64,000 bases of DNA from the NCBI RefSeq assembly GCF_003172955.1, contig NZ_QGKR01000178.1:1-64000 (forward strand). Reading direction: 5' to 3'. The DNA comes from Micromonospora acroterricola (lineage in GTDB: Bacteria > Actinomycetota > Actinomycetes > Mycobacteriales > Micromonosporaceae). How positions within the stretch are numbered: position 1 is the stretch's first letter; each line of letters starts with the position of its first letter. The notes below the pieces were generated by a model, which was not told the DNA's origin, did not search any database, and saw only the letters and a program-made list of their open reading frames with translations. The translations under genes were made by a program, and so were the position numbers. Shown one piece after another: positions 25,574 to 33,314 of the stretch.

Positions 25574-27106
25574 TCAGACCGGGGTGACGCCGTGCCGGCG
25601 CCGGGAGAAGTGCCGATCCTTGGTGCGCGCCGCGGCGAACCGGCGGACCAGCTCGGTACGCAGGTCGTGCGGCTCGACGATCGCGTCCACCACCAGCTCG
25701 CTGGCGAGCCGGACGACGTCGATGTCCCGCTCGTACTCGGCTCGCTTGGCGGCGACGAAGGCCGCCCGCTCGTCCTCGTCCGGGATGGCGGCGATCTTGT
25801 TGGCGTAGACCGCGTTCACCGCGGCCTCGGCCCCCATCACCGCGATCTTCGCGGTGGGCAGCGCGATGGTGGCGTCCGGCTCGAACCCGGGGCCGGCCAT
25901 GGCGTAGAGGCCGGCGCCGTACGCCTTGCGGACGACCACGCAGATCTTCGGCACCGTCGCCTCGGAGATCGCGGTGATCATCTTCGCGCCGTGCCGGATG
26001 ATGCCCTGCTTCTCGACCGCGCTGCCGACCATGAAGCCGGGCACGTCGCTGAGGAAGAGCAGCGGCACGTTGAACGCGTCGCAGAGCTGCACGAACCGGG
26101 TCGCCTTGTCGGCCGAGTCGACGAAGAGCACGCCGCCCTTGAACATCGAGTTGTTGCCGACCACGCCGACGACCTCGCCGTTCAGGCGACCGAAGCCGAT
26201 GGTCAGCTCCTTGGCCCAGAGCGCCTGGATCTCGAAGAAGGAACCCTCGTCGAGCAGGCCCTTGACGTACCGCCGCATGTCGAACGCCTGCCGCTCGCTG
26301 GCCGGCACCAGCGCTGCCAGGTCGGCCTTCTCCGGCGCGGCGACCGCCTCGGCGGCCGGCGGCGTCTGGGTCCAGTTCGCCGGCAGGTACGACAGGTAGC
26401 GGCGCACCACGTCGAGCGCGTCGGCCTCGGTCTTGCAGAGGAAGTGCCCGACGCCGGACTCGGCGGTGTGCACCTTGGCCCCGCCCATCGCCTCCAGGGT
26501 CGTCTTCTCGCCGGTGACCATCTCGACCATCCGGTCGGACCCCAGGTACATGCTGGCGTTGCCGTCGACCATGGCCACCACGTCGCAGAACGCCGGGATG
26601 TACGCCCCACCGGCGGCGCTCGGGCCGAACAGCGCGCACACCTGCGGGATCGAGCCCGAGGCGCGCACCTGGTTCCAGAAGATCTTTCCGGCGCCGCGCC
26701 GGCCGGGGAAGAGGTCGACCTGGTCGGTGATCCGGGCGCCGGCCGAGTCGACCAGGTAGACCATCGGCACGCCGGCACCGTACGCCCGCTCGATGATCCG
26801 GATGATCTTCTCGACGGTGCGGGCGCCCCAGCTGCCGGCCTTGACGGTGGAGTCGTTGGCCATCAGGCAGACCTGCCGGCCGTCGATGGTGGCGGTGCCG
26901 GTGACCACGCCGTCGGCGGGCAGCCCTTCGGCCAGCGTGTTGGCGTAGAGGCCGTCCTCGACGAACGAGCCCTCGTCGACCAGGAGCGCGACCCGCTCCC
27001 GTGCGAAGAGCTTGCCCTTGGCCGCGTTCGCCGCGTGGTACTTGTCCGCGCCGCCGGACCGGGCCCGCTTGCGCAGCTGCTCCAGCGCCTCACCGTCGAG
27101 CGTCAC
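25574..27106 (-). CDS. accD1: Acyl-CoA carboxylase carboxyltransferase (beta) subunit, AccD1/MccB type
   Basis: A 510-residue carboxyltransferase of the biotin-dependent acyl-CoA carboxylase family. N- and C-terminal crotonase-like halves are visible, with GPSAAGGAYIPAFCD forming the first oxyanion hole and FVDSADKATRFVQLCDAFNVPLLFLSDVPGF in the second half; the end is MAGPGFEPDATIALPTAKIAVMGAEAAVNAVYANKI. The best match by context is methylcrotonyl-CoA carboxylase in leucine degradation. Its biotin carboxylase partner is normally adjacent but here lies about 17 kb away at 43.8 kb. A TetR-like operator sits 65 bases upstream of the start. Confidence 0.94.
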   Translation of the reverse strand: MTLDGEALEQLRKRARSGGADKYHAANAAKGKLFARERVALLVDEGSFVEDGLYANTLAEGLPADGVVTGTATIDGRQVCLMANDSTVKAGSWGARTVEKIIRIIERAYGAGVPMVYLVDSAGARITDQVDLFPGRRGAGKIFWNQVRASGSIPQVCALFGPSAAGGAYIPAFCDVVAMVDGNASMYLGSDRMVEMVTGEKTTLEAMGGAKVHTAESGVGHFLCKTEADALDVVRRYLSYLPANWTQTPPAAEAVAAPEKADLAALVPASERQAFDMRRYVKGLLDEGSFFEIQALWAKELTIGFGRLNGEVVGVVGNNSMFKGGVLFVDSADKATRFVQLCDAFNVPLLFLSDVPGFMVGSAVEKQGIIRHGAKMITAISEATVPKICVVVRKAYGAGLYAMAGPGFEPDATIALPTAKIAVMGAEAAVNAVYANKIAAIPDEDERAAFVAAKRAEYERDIDVVRLASELVVDAIVEPHDLRTELVRRFAAARTKDRHFSRRRHGVTPV

Positions 27107-27167
27107 GCCGACTCCCTATTGCCGCCACCCCACGCCGGCCACCTCACGAGCGCGCCGACTGACCTGA

Positions 27168-27185
27168 ACGATCGTTAGGCTAACG
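27168..27185. promoter_or_regulatory. Overlapping palindromes upstream of accD1 (TetR-type operator candidate)
   Basis: AACGATCGTT (27168-27177) overlaps CGTTAGGCTAACG (27173-27185), both perfect dyads. Palindromes built on AACGNNCGTT/CTAACG half-sites are typical operators of TetR regulators of fatty-acid and branched-acid degradation in actinobacteria. The likely regulator is the TetR gene at 45.2 kb; this is inference. Confidence 0.55.
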
Positions 27186-27371
27186 TATCCGGGCGCGCTG
27201 CGGCGACCCAACTGCCGACGGGTCGGCAGGGGTGGATGACCGCCGCGGGCCAGGGGAGCCGGGTCGGGTGTCCTGAGCCCTGCGGCGTCAGCGGGGTCGG
27301 CGAGGAACGCGGCACAGCGAGCACCTGGGGCGGCGGCCTCTGCGCGACCGGCACGCCGCCCCCGGGCACCG

Positions 27372-28217
27372 TCAGGCGCTCGGCCGCTTGCCGATCCACT
27401 TCTCGTAGAGCGTGTCGTACGTGCCGTCCTGCTTCGCCTTGGCCAACATCTCGTTGATCTTCTTGAGCAGCTCCGGGTTGCTGTCCTTCCGCACGGAGAT
27501 CCCGTACTGCTCGCCGGTGTCGAACTCGGCAGCCACCTCGAACCCGCCCGGATTCTCCTTGATGTACTCGGCCCAGACCGGCAGGTCGTTGATGGCGGCC
27601 TCGACCTGACCGTTGGCCAGAGCCTGCTGCTCGGCAGCGAGATCCTCGAACTCGACGAGCTGGAGAGCCTTCTCCTTCTCGAACCGCCGGGCGTAGTCAC
27701 GCCCGGTGGTCGCCGCCTGCACCGCGACCTTCATGCCTCGAAGATCGTCCAGCGACTTGTACGGCTTGCCGGTCTTGACCAGCATCGCCTGCGTCGCGTC
27801 GAAGTACGGATCGGAGAAGTCCATCACCTTCTGCCGCTCCTCCGTGATCGTCATGCCCGCCGCGGCAGCGTCACACTTGCCCGTGTTCAGGTCCTGACCG
27901 GACTTGATCCCCTCGAACGGCGTGTCGACGATCGCCTGCTCGACACCCAGTTCCTTGGCGACCAGCTCCATCACGTCGACGTCGAACCCGACCACCTTGC
28001 CGCTGGCGTCCTTCGACTGGAACGGCGGGTACGGCAGGTGCGTGCAGACGGTCAACGTGCCCGCCTTGACGAGCTTGACTCCGCCCGCCTGGACCTCGCT
28101 CTCATCCTTCTTGGCGCATCCGGCGCTCAGGACGAGTGCGGCGATTGTAACAACAAGACCGGCAGTTCGGCCCGGGTTATAAATATTCACGGTTATGTCC
28201 GTTCGTTTCCACCGCAT
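27372..28217 (-). CDS. Amino-acid ABC transporter substrate-binding lipoprotein (orphan)
   Basis: A 281-residue family-3 solute-binding protein, probably for glutamine or another polar amino acid. Signal peptide with lipobox VLSAGC (Cys34 if ATG 28217 is used), then the periplasmic fold with LTVCTHLPYPPFQSKD, GFDVDVMELVAKEL and DFSDPYFDATQAMLVK. GTG 28190 is an alternative start that keeps the lipobox but loses the RWKR basic N-region. No permease or ATPase gene is adjacent, so it either works with transporters elsewhere or acts as a sensor. It is divergent from the biosynthetic operon and lies in the segment separating the two halves of the leucine-degradation locus. Confidence 0.9.
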   Translation of the reverse strand: MRWKRTDITVNIYNPGRTAGLVVTIAALVLSAGCAKKDESEVQAGGVKLVKAGTLTVCTHLPYPPFQSKDASGKVVGFDVDVMELVAKELGVEQAIVDTPFEGIKSGQDLNTGKCDAAAAGMTITEERQKVMDFSDPYFDATQAMLVKTGKPYKSLDDLRGMKVAVQAATTGRDYARRFEKEKALQLVEFEDLAAEQQALANGQVEAAINDLPVWAEYIKENPGGFEVAAEFDTGEQYGISVRKDSNPELLKKINEMLAKAKQDGTYDTLYEKWIGKRPSA

Positions 28218-28551
28218 GGACGGGAAGCCAGGGTTACGACAGGGGGGACCGTACCTGATTACGGAGGCCTCACCTAGATCCGAAAGTCCTCAGTGGTGTG
28301 TCCGGTTCGGCCGAGTCTCGGCACCGCGCCACCGCAGGTCCCGACTGCTGAGAATCGTTGCCAGCGCAGGGGTTTCGCTGCTCACGACCTTCCGCCTCCT
28401 GCTCCGACGGCATCAGGCCACGTCACAGCCCCATCCTCACTCAGCGTGCACCGGTTCGATGTAGGGCGATATCAGCTCTATGCCCTTTTCTCGATGGTAA
28501 ATCACCGGAGTCGATGCGTAGACAGTTGCAAAAGTTCGTCGTTACGATGCG
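28218..28551. promoter_or_regulatory. AT-rich divergent spacer before the biosynthetic operon
   Basis: No gene in 334 bases. Clearly lower in GC than the flanks by eye, and AT-richness continues to about 28640, past the first ATG of the next gene. Promoters for the leftward lipoprotein and the rightward operon must be here, but I cannot pick a convincing minus-35/minus-10 pair. No riboswitch is recognised. Confidence 0.5.
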
Positions 28552-31500
28552 ATGCAGTCAACGGGGACTACCAAATCCTGCCTACGGCACTGCCGCTACG
28601 GCATATTGAGAACTGCTTGGGAGAGGTGCCTCCGTGGTGTCCTCAGAAACACCTTGACCGTCGCCAGGACGGGACGAGCCCGCCGCAGCCCTGCCGAGGT
28701 CGGCGCTCTCCTCACAGGACCGGTCCGGCCACGTCCGATCGACGAGACCGTCGTCGACCTCATCGACGACACGATCCGCACCCACCCTGACGCCGTCGCG
28801 ATCATCCATCCCGCCGGCACGCTGACCTACCGGGACGTGGACCGGCTGGCCGGCGCGGTCACCGCCGATCTGCTCGCCGTGGGTGCCGGGCGGGGCGACT
28901 TCGTCGCACTCCTGCTCGACGACCGGGTCGGGCTCCTCGTCGCCATGCTCGGCACCATGCGGTCGGGCGCGGCGTTCGTGCCGTTCGACCGCGCCTGGCC
29001 CGCCCTGCGACAGGTACGGATGCTCGACGGGCTCAGCCCGGTCGCCGCCGTCGGGTCGCACCCGCCGGACGGAGCACCCGCCGTGCCGGTGATCGGCGTG
29101 CGGACGGATCCGGCCACGGTGCGGGTGACCTCGCCCGCCGCCGACCGGCCCCGGCCGGAGGACCCGATCTACGCGTTCTTCACCAGTGGCTCCACCGGCC
29201 TGCCGAAGTGCGCGGTCAACCTGCACCACGGTCTGGTCAACCGCTTCCTGTCCATGACGGAACGGTTCGCCGCCGACGGCGGCGTGGTCCTGCAGAACTC
29301 CGCGCACACCTTCGACTCGTCGATCTGGCAGTTGCTGTGGCCGCTGACCCGCGGCGGCACCGTGGTCATCCCGGACCGCACCGGGATCCTCGACTTCGAC
29401 GCGACGCTGGCCCAGATCCACCGGCACGGCGTCACCATGACCGACTTCGTGCCCAGCATCTTCGACCTGCTGGTCGAGCGCCTCCAGAACCGTCCACAGG
29501 ACCGGCACCTGCTGGCGTCGATGCGCCAGGTCTTCATCGGCGGGGAGGCCGCGAAACCCCACGCCGTGCAGGCCTTTCGACGGATGTTCGCCCAGGTCCG
29601 CGTGACCAACACCTACGGTCCGACGGAGGCGTCGATCGGCTCGGTCTTCCACGCCGTCAGCGAGGACGACCGGCAGGTCATCCCCCTCGGCCTGCCCCTG
29701 CCCAACACGTCGGTGCTGATCCTCGACGAGCACGGTGACCCGACCCCCCGCGGCGAGATCGGGGAGATCCATCTTGCCGGCGTCTGCCTCGGCGCCGGCT
29801 ACCACGGCGACGCCGAGCGGACCCGTCAGGTCTTCGTGCCGAACCCGTACGACGAGGTTCCCGGCGACCTGCTCTACCGCACCGGGGACTTCGGCTGGGT
29901 CCGCGAGGACGGCCTGTTGATGTTCAGCGGCCGCCGGGACGCCCAGGTCCAGATCACCGGGGTACGCGTGGACCTCGGTGAGATCGAGTACGCGCTCACC
30001 ACGCTGCCCGGCGTTCAGCAGGTGAAGGTGGTCGTCGACGAGGCCGGCGCCACGGCGATGCTCGTCTGCTTCTACTCGGCGGAGCGCGGCGTGACCGAGG
30101 AGGCACTGCGCGAGCACGCCCGGGCCGCCCTGCCCGCCGCGCTGGTGCCCGGCAGGTTCGTCCGACTCGCCACCCTGCCGCTGCTCTCCAACGGCAAGGT
30201 CGACCAGGAGCGACTGCGTCGCCGGCTGGCGGGCGCCGCACCCAGGGCCGCCGACACCGAGGCGGCGTACCCGCCGGAGAGCGTCGAGGCGCGGATCGCC
30301 CAGATCTGGACGCGGGTGCTGGGCTTCAGCGCGTACGACGACGACTTCTACTGCCTCGGCGGGACGTCGCTCGGCGCCGCCCGACTCGCGGTGGAGTTCG
30401 AACGCACCTTCGGGATACGGCTGGACGTGCGCGACCTGATCCGGGCGGCCACCATCCCGGCGCAGGCCGAGCTGGTGCGCCGGGGCCGTCCGCTGCCGCC
30501 GCCCGACGTCGCGCCGCACGAGCTGGCGAGCGACCTGCGCCTCGGTGAGCTGGGCCGGGTGCGGGTGCGGCGGCCCGACGACCCGGGCGCGATCCTGCTG
30601 GTCGGCGCGACCGGGTTCATCGGTACGCACGTGCTGGCCGCCCTCTCGGCGCAGGGTGACCGACCGGTCGTCTGCCTGGTCCGCGCCACCGACCACGAGG
30701 CCGCTCGGCACCGGGTGACGGCCGCGCTGACCGCCGCCGGCTACGGCCCGGCGGAGCTGATCGGGTGGTCCGCTCTGGCCGGTGACCTGGACCAGCCACA
30801 CCTCGGGCTGATGGCCGCCGACTGGCGGCGGCTCTGCCGGCAGGTCGGCACGATCGTCGACGCCGGCGGACGCGTCGACACCCTCCGCGACTACGCGGAC
30901 CTACGGACGACCAACGTCCACGGCCTGCGCACCCTCATCCACCTCGCCGGCGCCCACGTCCGTAAGCGGATCATCTCGCTGTCGACCACCACGGTGCGCG
31001 ACGTCCACGGCACGCCACTCGCCGAATCGTTCCTGGCGCCCTGGTCGACGTTGCCGGCCGACGGCTACAGCCAGTCCAAGTGGGTCGGTGAGCAGCTGCT
31101 GAGGGCGGCCGCCGAGCAGGGTGTCCCCACCGCCGTCGTCCGGCTCGGTGAGGTCGCCGCCCACTCGCGCACCGGCCACGCCAACCCGCGGTCGTCGGTG
31201 ACCATGATCCTGCGGCTCTGCCTACGGCTCGGGGTACGGCCGCCGACCCGCCTGCACGTCGACTGGACGCCGGTCGACGTGGTCGCCCGGATGGTGGCCG
31301 CGCTCACCGAACCGCGCCACCCGGTACCGCCGGGCACCGTCCTGAACGTGGTGGCGCCCGCGTCGGTGCCCGTGACCGATCTGCTGTCCCGGCTCCGCGC
31401 CGATGCGGGCGCGCTGCCGGAGATCCCGTACGACCGGTTCCTCGACCGGGCCGCCGACCTGGTCGGCGATGACGAGACAGCTCGCTGTCTCGCTGTTCTT

Positions 31501-31716
31501 CGGCCCCGCAGCGCCGCGGCGACCGACGCACTGGCCGGGGTGTGCCACGACGCCCTGGTCGGCACCGACACGATCCGTGCCGCCCGGATGGCCCGGGACC
31601 TCGGCCTCGGCTGGGGCACGAGCCGGGACCGGGAGATCGACACGATGATCGACCGTCTCACGAGGACTTCCCTGTCGGTGAATCGTCCGCACCTGTCCAC
31701 CGCGACAGTCCAGTGA
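28552..31716 (+). CDS. NRPS-like protein: adenylation-carrier-terminal reductase (A-T-R)
   Basis: Up to 1054 residues. The adenylation domain (about 65-575) activates a carboxylic or amino acid; A3 is FFTSGSTGLPKCAV at about 208 with Cys where Gly is usual, and A10 is LSNGKVDQ with its Lys at about 547. A carrier domain follows (FYCLGGTSLGAA, phosphopantetheine Ser at about 605), then a thioester reductase with NADPH motif GATGFIGTH (about 684) and YSQSK (about 838), which would release an aldehyde or alcohol. My manual pocket code is DSWDFGTIG plus Lys; Asp at position 278 may indicate a basic or polar side chain, but I cannot match it to a known substrate. ATG 28552 lacks a ribosome-binding site and lies in AT-rich DNA; TTG 28654 is plausible. 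First gene of the operon. Confidence 0.93.
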   Translation: MQSTGTTKSCLRHCRYGILRTAWERCLRGVLRNTLTVARTGRARRSPAEVGALLTGPVRPRPIDETVVDLIDDTIRTHPDAVAIIHPAGTLTYRDVDRLAGAVTADLLAVGAGRGDFVALLLDDRVGLLVAMLGTMRSGAAFVPFDRAWPALRQVRMLDGLSPVAAVGSHPPDGAPAVPVIGVRTDPATVRVTSPAADRPRPEDPIYAFFTSGSTGLPKCAVNLHHGLVNRFLSMTERFAADGGVVLQNSAHTFDSSIWQLLWPLTRGGTVVIPDRTGILDFDATLAQIHRHGVTMTDFVPSIFDLLVERLQNRPQDRHLLASMRQVFIGGEAAKPHAVQAFRRMFAQVRVTNTYGPTEASIGSVFHAVSEDDRQVIPLGLPLPNTSVLILDEHGDPTPRGEIGEIHLAGVCLGAGYHGDAERTRQVFVPNPYDEVPGDLLYRTGDFGWVREDGLLMFSGRRDAQVQITGVRVDLGEIEYALTTLPGVQQVKVVVDEAGATAMLVCFYSAERGVTEEALREHARAALPAALVPGRFVRLATLPLLSNGKVDQERLRRRLAGAAPRAADTEAAYPPESVEARIAQIWTRVLGFSAYDDDFYCLGGTSLGAARLAVEFERTFGIRLDVRDLIRAATIPAQAELVRRGRPLPPPDVAPHELASDLRLGELGRVRVRRPDDPGAILLVGATGFIGTHVLAALSAQGDRPVVCLVRATDHEAARHRVTAALTAAGYGPAELIGWSALAGDLDQPHLGLMAADWRRLCRQVGTIVDAGGRVDTLRDYADLRTTNVHGLRTLIHLAGAHVRKRIISLSTTTVRDVHGTPLAESFLAPWSTLPADGYSQSKWVGEQLLRAAAEQGVPTAVVRLGEVAAHSRTGHANPRSSVTMILRLCLRLGVRPPTRLHVDWTPVDVVARMVAALTEPRHPVPPGTVLNVVAPASVPVTDLLSRLRADAGALPEIPYDRFLDRAADLVGDDETARCLAVLRPRSAAATDALAGVCHDALVGTDTIRAARMARDLGLGWGTSRDREIDTMIDRLTRTSLSVNRPHLSTATVQ

Positions 31717-31744
31717 ACCGCGACCGACCGGCCCAGGAGACGCC

Positions 31745-33298
31745 ATGAAGGTGAACCTGTACTACGCCCCGTTCCCCTCGCAGATCTTCCAGGGCGAGAG
31801 CGAGCCGATCAACACTGAGCGGCCACTCAACCCGAAGAGCGCGCTGACCACCATCGCTGCCGGCCTGCGGGCGTACGCACCGCACTTCGGCTACTCCTGC
31901 GACATCGAGATCATCGATCTTCAGCTCGGTGGCCAGCGGGTGAAGTACAAGTCGCTGCCCTACGGCCCTCGGATCATGGACTGTTACCGGTACGGCACCC
32001 CGTTCGAGGAGGCTGACGAGAAGATCCGCTCGGCCGACGTGCACGGCATCACCTGCAACTTCACCAACAGCGCGCACATCGTCAGTGACCTCGCGCAGCA
32101 CATCAAGAGGGTCAACCCGAAGGCTCTCGTCGTGGTCGGCGGGGTCGACTGCACCGCCCGCCCGCAGTACTACCTGGCCCGGGGCGCGGACGTGGTGGTG
32201 CGCGGCGAGGGCGAGCTGACGTTCGCGCGGGTCGTCGACGCGCTCAACCGCAAGCAGGACCTGGGAACGGTTCCGAACATCTCCCTGCCCGGCCGGCTGA
32301 TCCCGACCAAGGTGGACACGTCCGAGACCGTTCCGATGGACTCGATCGAGCCGATGGCCCTGGACCTGATCCCCGACCTCTCGGTCTACACCGACACGGC
32401 CGAGGGACCGCCGCCGGAGGGTGTGCAGGGCAGCTTCATCTGCTGGGAGACGTCGCGGGGCTGCGCGTGGCGGTGCTCGTTCTGTACGGCCCCGTCGCGC
32501 GGCGGTTACCGGTACATGAGCCTGCCGACCATGGAGAAGCACCTGAAGACCTTCCAGGAGTACGGCATCAAGACGATCGTCTGGCAGGAGGACAACCCGC
32601 TCTCCCGGATCCAGCAGAACGGCGCCGGCCGTTACCTGTACGACTCCGGGCGCGAAGAGGTGCTCGCCATGTTCCACATGTTCCGGGACTACGGCTTCGC
32701 CTGGGAGTTCGCCAACGGCATCGAGTTCGGCAAGTTCATGCAGAACGGCAGATTCGACCACGAGCTCGCCGATGCCCTGCTCGGCAGCAAGATGGTCGAC
32801 GGCCGGTGGGTCGGTTGCTACCGGGTGCAGATCCCGCTGGACAACATGAACGTCAAGAAGCGCCGGTTCCCCAAGCTGCTCGGCTTCGACGAGCAGGTGG
32901 ACGTCCTGGCGACGATGCTCACCGACCACGGCGTCGGCCACCAGACGTACGACCTGTTCATCGGCTACCCCGAGCACGACCGCGAGGGCATCGACATGTT
33001 CACCGACTACTGCCTGCGGCTGAAGGAGGAGCTGACAGCGGTCGGGCAGGGCCGCTACAAGCCCTACTTCAACGTGTTCAACCTCTCGCTGCTGCCGGGC
33101 GCCCGGGACTGGACGACCCTGCACTCCCTGCTCCAGTTCGACATCGACGAGAACCCGGAGGTGATCGGGATCTTCCTGTCGGCCATCAACACCGAGCACT
33201 TCACCTACTGGGACATCTACCAGAAGCGTCTCGAGATGACGACCATGCTCAACGATCGCGAGATGCACCGTCTCTACGACGGCATCTTCGCGGGCTGA
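31745..33298 (+). CDS. B12-binding-domain radical SAM protein, first paralogue
   Basis: 517 residues, ATG 31745 with AGGAGA six bases upstream. Residues about 1-190 form the Rossmann-like region typical of cobalamin-binding radical SAM proteins (DVHGITCNFTNSAHIVSDLA, ALVVVGGVDCTARPQYYLARGADVVVRGEGE), without an obvious DxHxxG, as is common in this class. The radical SAM cluster motif is Cys240-AWR-Cys244-SF-Cys247. WQEDNPLSRIQ and the family C-terminal domain follow. Members catalyse methylation of unactivated carbons, ring closures or rearrangements using 5'-deoxyadenosyl radical chemistry. The closely similar next gene suggests two successive steps on one substrate. Confidence 0.92.
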   Translation: MKVNLYYAPFPSQIFQGESEPINTERPLNPKSALTTIAAGLRAYAPHFGYSCDIEIIDLQLGGQRVKYKSLPYGPRIMDCYRYGTPFEEADEKIRSADVHGITCNFTNSAHIVSDLAQHIKRVNPKALVVVGGVDCTARPQYYLARGADVVVRGEGELTFARVVDALNRKQDLGTVPNISLPGRLIPTKVDTSETVPMDSIEPMALDLIPDLSVYTDTAEGPPPEGVQGSFICWETSRGCAWRCSFCTAPSRGGYRYMSLPTMEKHLKTFQEYGIKTIVWQEDNPLSRIQQNGAGRYLYDSGREEVLAMFHMFRDYGFAWEFANGIEFGKFMQNGRFDHELADALLGSKMVDGRWVGCYRVQIPLDNMNVKKRRFPKLLGFDEQVDVLATMLTDHGVGHQTYDLFIGYPEHDREGIDMFTDYCLRLKEELTAVGQGRYKPYFNVFNLSLLPGARDWTTLHSLLQFDIDENPEVIGIFLSAINTEHFTYWDIYQKRLEMTTMLNDREMHRLYDGIFAG

Positions 33299-33314
33299 CG
33301 AGGAGGTTTCGGCA

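Noticed and set aside
24194..27178. 994-codon plus-strand frame across acdH and accD1
   Set aside because: Antisense shadow of two well-conserved enzymes.
28218..28551. Riboswitch (cobalamin or c-di-AMP) before the operon
   Set aside because: No conserved B12-box or ydaO-type core could be found on either strand despite two B12-dependent enzymes downstream.
28582..30801. 739-codon minus-strand frame opposite the NRPS gene
   Set aside because: Antisense of the A domain; no recognisable protein features.
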